The translations under genes and the position numbers were made by a program. The notes under the pieces are model-generated. The model ran no database searches, was not told the DNA's origin, and saw only the letters and a list, made by a program, of their open reading frames with translations. A stretch of DNA of 64,000 nucleotides from Liquorilactobacillus sicerae (GTDB taxonomy: Bacteria; Bacillota; Bacilli; Lactobacillales; Lactobacillaceae). The stretch is taken from NCBI RefSeq assembly GCF_029916425.1, contig NZ_JAHAVQ010000008.1:62001-126000 (forward strand), read 5' to 3'. Below, piece after piece: positions 57,340 through 64,000 of this stretch (position 1 is the stretch's first letter; every line of letters starts with the position of its first letter).

Positions 57340-60300
57340 ATGGAAACCAAAAAAAAGACGATGTATAGTCCGGCTTTTGAACATGACGCCTGCGGAATGG
57401 GTTTTATTACTCAAATTGATGGTAAAACCAGTCATGAATTAGTTGAGCGTGCTTTAACCATGTTACGACGGATGAATCATCGTGGTGGGACCGGAGCTGA
57501 ACCTGACACCGGCGATGGAGCGGGCATTCTAATCTCAATGCCGGATAAGTTCTTTAGGGAGTATGCTCAGCAACAGGAATTTGAATTACCACCATTGGGA
57601 GAGTATGCAATTGGGATGCTGTTTTTGCCACAGCGAGAAAATGAAAAACAAGCAATGCTGCAGTCTGTAACTGATGAAATTCGACAAGCCGGTCTTGGAG
57701 TTCTCGCTGTGCGGGATGTACCATATGTTTATGAAAGCTGCGGGCCAACTGCCCAAAAAGCAATGCCAGGATTTGCTCAAGTCATTATTAAAAAGCCAGT
57801 TGATGTGTCAGCAGGTCGAAAATTTGAAGATGCACTTTATCTCTTGCGTCGTCATCTAGAGAAGACTTTCTCAGCTGAAGAATTTGGAATTGTTAGTCTT
57901 TCCAGTCGAACTTTATGTTATAAAGGAATGCTGCATGCTTACCAAGTTGGTGAATTTTACCCTGATTTGCATCAACCAGCAATGGAAGCAGCGATTGCTT
58001 TGATCCATTCACGTTTTTCTACCAATACTTTTCCTAGTTGGGAACGTGCCCAACCATTTAGATTTTTGGCTCATAATGGAGAGATCAATACGCTAAAACG
58101 GGCTGAAAATTGGATGGTCAGTCATAATATTGAAATCTACAACGAAGATGACTCTGATTCAGCAAAACTGGAAAATTGTCTGGAATATTTGTATCGCCAT
58201 GGTCGCAGTATTCCACAAATCCTATTGATGATGTTGCCAGAAGCTTGGGGTGAAGGGACAAAACTAACAGCGAAGCAACGAGCTTTTGATGAATATAGTT
58301 CAAGCTTTGTTGCACCATGGGATGGCCCAGCAGCGTTGTGTTTTACTGATGGTGTTCAAGTTGGAGCAGCTTTGGATCGAAATGGCTTGCGTCCGTCACG
58401 TTATCAGCTAGTCAAAGGTAACTTTTTGATCGTTGCTTCGGAATCAGGTGTCTATGATGTCAACCCCGCTGACATCCTTGACAAAGGGATCTTAGGGCCA
58501 GCTGATATGATTTTAGTCGATACCAGCAAAGGAAAGTTTTACCGAACTGCTGAAATCAAAGAACATTATGCTAATTTACATCCTTATGGTCAGTGGCTAA
58601 AGGATGAGCAACTAACGCTAGCTGATTTGCCCGAAGCAGATGTTGATGAAAACATTTCAGCCAATGCGCTGAAGACACTCTGGCGGCGTCATGGTTATAC
58701 AGAAGACATTATTCAAGATGCCTTGATCCCAATGGCTAAAACAGGTGAAGAACCAGTTATTTCAATGGGATATGATTCACCATTATCTGTTTTAAGTAAA
58801 AAGCCACAATCACTGTTCACTTACTTTAAACAACAATTTGCCCAAGTTACTAATCCGCCGATTGATGCGATTCGTGAAAAATTAGTGATTGGAACCGAAA
58901 TGTTTTTGGGAGCTGATGGTGACATTACTGCTGATACGCCAATCAACGCGAAAAAAATCAGGTTAGATTCACCTTTATTGACCTCTGCGGATTATGAAAA
59001 GCTACGGCATTTAAATGGGAAATATGGTTTTAAAGCAGCAGAGGTTTCCATTTGTTATGATAATCTTCCACGTACCAATCGTTTGGAGCAGGCTTTGGAT
59101 GATATGTTCAAAGCAGCGGAAAACCAAATTGATAATGGTGCGAATCTAATTATTTTAACTGATCGTGGAGCAACCCGCGATAAATTAATCATCCCGGTTT
59201 TATTAGCAGTATCAGGTTTGAATAACTATTTGGTTCGCAAGAGCAAGCGTGAATTGGTTTCAATAATTGTTGATACTGGTGAAGCTTGTGAAGTTCATCA
59301 TTTTGCCACTTTATTGGGCTATGGTGCTTCAGCAATTCATCCATATGGAGCTTATACGACGCTGATAGCTTATGGTTTAGGTGATAAATTAGAGAATTAT
59401 CGTCAAGCAGCAGAAAAAGGGATCGTCAAAGTTATGAGTCGAATGGGGATCTCAACCATCATTGGCTATCAAGGGGCTCAGCTATTTGAAGCAGTTGGCC
59501 TTTCACAAAAAGTAGTTGATGAATACTTTACTGGTACCGAAAGCCGAATCGGTGGCTTGACTTTAAATCAGATTGAAGTTGAGTACTTACAGCGTTATCA
59601 ACGAGCTTTTGGTCTAAAAGCAAATGAGGATCTGCCTTCAGGTGGCAGTTTTAAATACCGCCGTGATGGTGAGCATCATTTATACAATCCATTGACGATG
59701 TATAAGTTCCAACAAGCTGTTCGAACAGATGATTACAAGATGTATCAAGACTATGTTAAAGAAATGCATCAAGAAGAGCTAGAAACTCCAACGACCATTC
59801 GCTCGTTATGGGATATTAAACAAACTCGACCGGCAGTTCCACTAAGTGAGGTCGAACCCGTTAGTCAGATTGTCAAACGCTTTAAAGCAGGTGCGATGAG
59901 TTTTGGAGCACTTTCAAAAGAAGCTCATGAATGTATTGCTCAAGCAATGAATGAACTTGGCGCAAAAAGCAACAGCGGTGAAGGTGGCGAAAATCGTTCT
60001 CGCTTTAAGATACAACCAGATGGTCACAACTTGAATAGCAAGATCAAACAAGTTGCTTCAGCTCGGTTTGGAGTTAACGCTGAATATTTAATGAGTGCGG
60101 AAGAGATTCAGATTAAAATGGCACAAGGGGCTAAGCCTGGTGAGGGTGGTCAATTGCCTGGCAGCAAAAATTTCCCGTGGGTTGCTGAGGTTCGGGGATC
60201 GGTTCCGGGCGTGCGGTTGATTTCACCGCCACCGCATCATGATATTTATTCAATTGAAGATTTGAAACAATTGATCCATGATCTAAAACAGGTCAATCCC

Positions 60301-61809
60301 TTTGCAAAAATTACCGTTAAGTTAGTTTCAAGTACCGGAGTTGGTACGATTGCTACTGGCGTCGTTAAATCAGGTGCCGATAAAGTTGTTATCAGCGGCT
60401 ATGACGGTGGGACCGGAGCGGCGCCAAGAAACTCAGTTCGGGATGCTGGCTTGCCATGGGAAATGGGATTAGCTGAAACTCATCAGACCTTGGCGCTTAA
60501 TAACTTGCGTCAGCGGACAACCTTGGAAACGGATGGCAAATTGATGACTGGCCGCGATATCGCAATTGCAATTATGCTGGGAGCTGAGGAATTCAGTTTT
60601 GCTTCGTTAGTATTAGTAGCGATCGGCTGTATCATGATGCGGGTTTGCAGTAAGAATACTTGTCCAACTGGGATTGCCACCCAAAATCCTGGTTTACGGA
60701 AATTTTTTGTCGGCAAGCCAGAGCATATTAAAAACTGCATGCGCTTTTTAGCAGAAGATTTAAGAGAAGAAATGGCAGCTTTGGGTTATCGGACAGTCGA
60801 TGAATTAGTTGGACATACTGAAAACTTGCAGCCACGTTTCATTGCTAAAGGAAAAGCCAAATCACTTGATTTTTCAAGAATTTTAGGAACTTCAGTGGGA
60901 ATCCATCGAAAAGTAGAAGATCCGTTCAAACCAAAAGATCAGTGGCCGGAATTGAACCAATTTGCTGAAGCAGCTATTAATGGTCGAAGGAAAATTGTTA
61001 TTAAACAACCAATCAATAATCGAATGCGAACTGTTGGAGCTCGTATTGGTGGCTGGATCGCCCAACGCTTTGGCGATAATGGCTTGCCAGCTGGTCGTTT
61101 GAAGTTTGAATATACTGGAGTTGCTGGTCAAAGCTTTGGAGCTTTTATTACTCAGGGCTTGGAACTTGAACTGACTGGAGAAGCCAATGACTATGTTGGC
61201 AAAGGTCTTAGTGGTGGTCGCTTGATCGTCAAAGCGCCGGCCAGTGCTAAGCAGATTTACAGCAATGCGCCAATCGTTGGCAATGTTGCTTGTTTTGGAG
61301 CAACCGGTGGAGAAGCATTCTTTAACGGTCGTGCTGGCGAACGTTTCTGTGTTCGAAACTCGGGTGCTCAAGTCGTTGTTGAAGGAATCGGTGATCATGG
61401 CTGCGAATATATGACTGATGGAATTGCGGTAATTTTGGGTTCGACTGGGCGCAACTTTGGGGCTGGAATGTCAGGCGGCTTGGCTTATGTTTATGATCCG
61501 GCTGGGAATTTCCCTGAAGAATGCAATCCAGAAATGATTGAACTTTTTAAATTAAATGAAACTGGTGATGACAGCCTTTTGTTAGAATTGATCAAAAAGC
61601 ATTATCACTATACAGCGTCATTAAAAGCAAAATATTTATTAGATAATTGGGAAACAGAACAGCAGCATTTTGTCAAAGTTTATCCGAAAGAATATCGGAA
61701 AATCAATGAAATTATGGCAAAATATGCTGGTAAGGGAGTCTCAAAAGCAGAATTAGAACAAAAAGCATTTGATGTTGTTGTTGGTGCACAGCCAACGATC
61801 ATGAAGTAG
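57340..61809 (+). CDS. gltB: glutamate synthase large subunit
   Basis: Converts glutamine and 2-oxoglutarate to two glutamates with NADPH via the small subunit. In 1489 residues it has a class-II amidotransferase domain, a linker domain, an FMN barrel and a C-terminal beta-helix. FEHDACGMGF places the nucleophile Cys18 after a 17-residue propeptide that must be removed. The 3Fe-4S cluster Cys lie in GCIMMRVCSKNTCPTGIATQ. GGTGGGG precedes ATG 57340. Intact GOGAT is not universal in lactobacilli, so this suggests some glutamate prototrophy. Confidence 0.97.
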   Translation: METKKKTMYSPAFEHDACGMGFITQIDGKTSHELVERALTMLRRMNHRGGTGAEPDTGDGAGILISMPDKFFREYAQQQEFELPPLGEYAIGMLFLPQRENEKQAMLQSVTDEIRQAGLGVLAVRDVPYVYESCGPTAQKAMPGFAQVIIKKPVDVSAGRKFEDALYLLRRHLEKTFSAEEFGIVSLSSRTLCYKGMLHAYQVGEFYPDLHQPAMEAAIALIHSRFSTNTFPSWERAQPFRFLAHNGEINTLKRAENWMVSHNIEIYNEDDSDSAKLENCLEYLYRHGRSIPQILLMMLPEAWGEGTKLTAKQRAFDEYSSSFVAPWDGPAALCFTDGVQVGAALDRNGLRPSRYQLVKGNFLIVASESGVYDVNPADILDKGILGPADMILVDTSKGKFYRTAEIKEHYANLHPYGQWLKDEQLTLADLPEADVDENISANALKTLWRRHGYTEDIIQDALIPMAKTGEEPVISMGYDSPLSVLSKKPQSLFTYFKQQFAQVTNPPIDAIREKLVIGTEMFLGADGDITADTPINAKKIRLDSPLLTSADYEKLRHLNGKYGFKAAEVSICYDNLPRTNRLEQALDDMFKAAENQIDNGANLIILTDRGATRDKLIIPVLLAVSGLNNYLVRKSKRELVSIIVDTGEACEVHHFATLLGYGASAIHPYGAYTTLIAYGLGDKLENYRQAAEKGIVKVMSRMGISTIIGYQGAQLFEAVGLSQKVVDEYFTGTESRIGGLTLNQIEVEYLQRYQRAFGLKANEDLPSGGSFKYRRDGEHHLYNPLTMYKFQQAVRTDDYKMYQDYVKEMHQEELETPTTIRSLWDIKQTRPAVPLSEVEPVSQIVKRFKAGAMSFGALSKEAHECIAQAMNELGAKSNSGEGGENRSRFKIQPDGHNLNSKIKQVASARFGVNAEYLMSAEEIQIKMAQGAKPGEGGQLPGSKNFPWVAEVRGSVPGVRLISPPPHHDIYSIEDLKQLIHDLKQVNPFAKITVKLVSSTGVGTIATGVVKSGADKVVISGYDGGTGAAPRNSVRDAGLPWEMGLAETHQTLALNNLRQRTTLETDGKLMTGRDIAIAIMLGAEEFSFASLVLVAIGCIMMRVCSKNTCPTGIATQNPGLRKFFVGKPEHIKNCMRFLAEDLREEMAALGYRTVDELVGHTENLQPRFIAKGKAKSLDFSRILGTSVGIHRKVEDPFKPKDQWPELNQFAEAAINGRRKIVIKQPINNRMRTVGARIGGWIAQRFGDNGLPAGRLKFEYTGVAGQSFGAFITQGLELELTGEANDYVGKGLSGGRLIVKAPASAKQIYSNAPIVGNVACFGATGGEAFFNGRAGERFCVRNSGAQVVVEGIGDHGCEYMTDGIAVILGSTGRNFGAGMSGGLAYVYDPAGNFPEECNPEMIELFKLNETGDDSLLLELIKKHYHYTASLKAKYLLDNWETEQQHFVKVYPKEYRKINEIMAKYAGKGVSKAELEQKAFDVVVGAQPTIMK

Positions 61810-61823
61810 GGAGGAAAGCGAAA

Positions 61824-63248
61824 ATGGCAGATCCATTTGGTTTTATGAAATATCCGCGGGTAAATAATCCCTTTCGCGAGGTTGAAGATCGCATCAAAGA
61901 CTTTGAAGAAATGCAAGGGCCGCTAAGTGATGAAGAACGCCGCCGTCAAGCTGCCCGCTGTATGAATTGTGGTGTGCCACATTGCCATGCTGGCTTCTTT
62001 TATGCTGGTGGTCGAGCTGTTAGTGGCTGTCCTAATGATAATTTGATTCCTGAATGGAATGATTTGGTTTATCGTCAAGAAGATAAACGAGCTTTTGAAC
62101 GATTGACGAAAACAAACCCGTTACCAGAATTTACGGGACGGGTTTGTCCAGCTCCTTGTGAAGTAGCTTGTAATGAAGCTTTAAATGGTCAAGGAGTTAC
62201 GATTAAAGATAATGAGCGATTTATTATCGACCAAGCATTTAAACATGACTGGGTGATTGACAGTGGGATGCCGCTGCAACGTAATGGGATCAAAGTTGCA
62301 ATTGTCGGTAGCGGGCCAGCTGGATTATCTGCGGCTTGGCAATTAAATAAATTTGGTTTTGATGTTACAGTTTATGAACGTGATGATCGTCCCGGTGGTT
62401 TAACTATGTATGGGATCCCCAATATGAAGCTGCCTAAGGAGATCGTTGCCCGCCGGATTGCAACGATGGAAGCTGTTGGAATTAAATTCATTGTCAATAC
62501 TAACGTTGGTGTTGATGTTACGGCAGAAGAATTACAAGCTCAGTATCAACGAATCATTTTGACGATTGGTGCCCGGGCAGCTCGCGATTTGGCGGTTCCT
62601 GGTCGTGAATTGAATGGAATCATGCAGGCTGTTGATTTTCTAACTTTAGCGACAAAACAGGTGTTGAAGGATGGAACTAAAGCTAACAAATTGTTGGCCG
62701 GCAAAAAAGTAGTCGTGATTGGTGGGGGTGATACTGGTAATGACTGTATTGCTACGGCTGTTCGTCAAGGAGCGGCGGCAATTCATCAATTAGAGATCAC
62801 TCGTCAAGCGCCGACTAAGCGGCTGGCAAGTAATCCTTGGCCACAATGGCCAATGGTTGCTAAATTGGGTTATGGTCAACAAGAAGCCCAAGAATTATTT
62901 GGTAAAGATTTGACGACTTATGAAGCAACAGCAGTCGGTTTCAAAGGCCACAATGGTCAATTGACTAGTCTGACAACCAGCAAGGTACGTTTATTCAAAC
63001 CAGTTCCGGGGACTGAACAGGAGCAGCCAGTTGATTTAGTTCTTTTGGCGATGGGTTTTACCGGAGCACAAAAGTCAATCATGGATGCTTTTGGTATTAA
63101 AAAAGTCAATGAGGATTATACGACAAATCAAGATCAGCTTTATGTCGCTGGTGATGCTCGACGTGGCCCAAGTTTGGTGATTTGGGGGATTCACGAGGGG
63201 CGTATGGTAGCTGATCAGGTTGCACGATCATGTGAGGTCAAACTTTAA
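61824..63248 (+). CDS. gltD: glutamate synthase small subunit
   Basis: A 474-residue NADPH-oxidising subunit. N-terminal Cys motifs for two 4Fe-4S clusters are CMNCGVPHCHAG...SGCPNDN (about 43-67) and CPAPCEVACNEAL (about 105-117). The FAD site is VAIVGSGPAGLSAAW near residue 152 and the NADPH site VVVIGGGDTGNDCIATA near residue 295. The C-terminal YVAGDARRGPSLVIWGIHEG closes the FAD domain. It is 14 bases after gltB with GGGAGGAAAG upstream. Confidence 0.97.
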   Translation: MADPFGFMKYPRVNNPFREVEDRIKDFEEMQGPLSDEERRRQAARCMNCGVPHCHAGFFYAGGRAVSGCPNDNLIPEWNDLVYRQEDKRAFERLTKTNPLPEFTGRVCPAPCEVACNEALNGQGVTIKDNERFIIDQAFKHDWVIDSGMPLQRNGIKVAIVGSGPAGLSAAWQLNKFGFDVTVYERDDRPGGLTMYGIPNMKLPKEIVARRIATMEAVGIKFIVNTNVGVDVTAEELQAQYQRIILTIGARAARDLAVPGRELNGIMQAVDFLTLATKQVLKDGTKANKLLAGKKVVVIGGGDTGNDCIATAVRQGAAAIHQLEITRQAPTKRLASNPWPQWPMVAKLGYGQQEAQELFGKDLTTYEATAVGFKGHNGQLTSLTTSKVRLFKPVPGTEQEQPVDLVLLAMGFTGAQKSIMDAFGIKKVNEDYTTNQDQLYVAGDARRGPSLVIWGIHEGRMVADQVARSCEVKL

Positions 63249-63540
63249 TATAAATAAGTTTTATAAATTTGAATAGTATGAAGGAATAAAACCAATTAAT
63301 GACATCATCTTTTTTTATTTCAACTGATTTTTCAAGTTTTAGGGTAAGCAATAGTTGAAATAGCAGTCTATGCACAAATAGCTCAGAATTGTATAATGAT
63401 CCTGGGTTTTTTTTATGTATAGGTGGTTTGTTTCTTAAAACTTTAATACAACAACTCTTGTTTGGAAAACTCAGGTTTCATATCTCAAGACATTAATTCT
63501 TCAAGTACATTTGTCAAGGACGGAATAAAAAAGTCGTAAA

Positions 63541-63684
63541 AAAATCGGTTTTGTTTTTACGCAAGGAATGAGCTTTGACGAATTCTTTGATCAATAGAGG
63601 ATTATAAGTAATCAGTTGGGGTAGGAAATATCAGAGTATTTCGCGTAGATCAGTTACTTTAGCATCAATTCCAACGTACAACAA
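63541..63684 (-). pseudogene. IS110-family transposase remnant
   Basis: On the minus strand, TTG at 63684 after GGAGCGG reads LLYVGIDAKVTDLREIL and stops. This resembles the IS110 opening YVGIDVAK with a codon lost. In the next 60 bases another frame reads PLLIKEFVKAHSLRKNKTDF, resembling the IS110 segment before KTDKxDA. The pieces are out of order in distance, so an internal deletion and frameshifts are implied. The rest of 63249-64000 is AT-rich with no gene. Confidence 0.6.
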
Positions 63685-63831
63685 GATAACCGCTCCTTCG
63701 ATGACCTATTGTAAATTAAAACTTTAATATCATTAGTAATAATTTTTACTGCCATTTCACGGAGGTGTTTGTCAAGCTATTTTGTGAATGACGCTCAACT
63801 GAATTAACTGCTACGACATATTCTAATTGTA

Positions 63832-63860
63832 TAAAAACGCCTGCAATATTTGATAAGGCG
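63832..63860 (-). terminator. minus-strand hairpin upstream of the IS110 remnant
   Basis: CGCCT/AGGCG arms with a 13-base loop, followed on the minus strand by TTTTT. The remaining flank to 64000 shows nothing recognisable. Confidence 0.45.
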
Positions 63861-64000
63861 AGTATAACAAGAAATTTTTGTTTAAATCGGCACACTACTT
63901 CAGTTATCACGTATCTTTAAAAAAAGCTAAAAAGAAGAACTACTCAGGGACTTAGTGAAATACATTTCAAAAGATTGGATCAAGAATCCAGCTTTAGAAA

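Noticed and set aside
60892-61398. 168-codon antisense frame inside gltB
   Set aside because: No ribosome site, composition mirrors the gltB coding strand, and the gltB domain at this position is intact.
63900-64000. Open frame at the right edge reading QGLSEIHFKRLDQESSF
   Set aside because: No start codon within the window and no recognisable family; truncated by the window edge.

Overview
The window is a low-GC Firmicutes chromosome segment, most likely from the Lactobacillaceae, centred on the replication origin. The evidence is the gene order dnaA-dnaN-yaaA-recF-gyrB-gyrA-rpsF-ssb-rpsR-gdpP-rplI-dnaC running leftward, the walRKHIJ-htrA-rlmH cluster, rpmH-rnpA-yidC running rightward, T-box and preQ1-type leaders, and many TTG/GTG starts with strong Shine-Dalgarno sites. 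The genus cannot be fixed from the sequence alone.

Layout, left to right. 0-2 kb: 3' part of leuD and an MFS transporter. 2-4.5 kb: yaaA-type stress protein, then an ECF S-component and a nucleoside hydrolase behind a preQ1-I-like riboswitch (a candidate queuosine-salvage operon). 4.5-12.6 kb: rlmH, a DnaA-box cluster well away from dnaA, htrA and the complete walJ-walI-walH-walK-walR operon. 12.7-18.9 kb: an accessory stretch with a pyridoxal-kinase-like gene and its ECF S-component, tRNA-Lys, a LexA-controlled YolD-like gene, an aldo/keto reductase, tRNA-Asn, a parS-like site, a T-box-controlled NhaC-type transporter, and a thioesterase with no ATG/GTG/TTG start. 19-35.3 kb: purA, dnaC, rplI, gdpP, rpsR-ssb-rpsF, gyrA-gyrB-recF-yaaA, dnaN-dnaA and oriC. 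The unwinding site, with a DnaA-trio, lies between dnaA and dnaN. A second box array lies between dnaA and rpmH.

Right of oriC: rpmH, rnpA and yidC are followed by about 12.7 kb of accessory genes that separate yidC from jag. These are pepO, a LacI-type regulator, an alpha-glucosidase, a neopullulanase, malE-malF-malG, a DUF1189 gene, an IS200 remnant and a second aldo/keto reductase. Then come jag, an OhrR-like MarR regulator and an ArsR regulator with an SmtB-type zinc site. A ribonucleoside hydrolase is divergent from a bmpA-nupABC nucleoside ABC importer. The last genes are the two glutamate synthase subunits gltB and gltD, followed by a decayed stretch with an IS110-type remnant.

How the genes fit together: the core is the replication-initiation, supercoiling and cell-wall-stress block found at Firmicutes origins. 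Around it are scavenging modules for nucleosides, a probable queuosine precursor, a vitamin-B6-like compound and maltodextrin, and several one-component regulators. The maltose importer has no ATPase gene in this window, so it probably borrows an MsmK-type ATPase encoded elsewhere.
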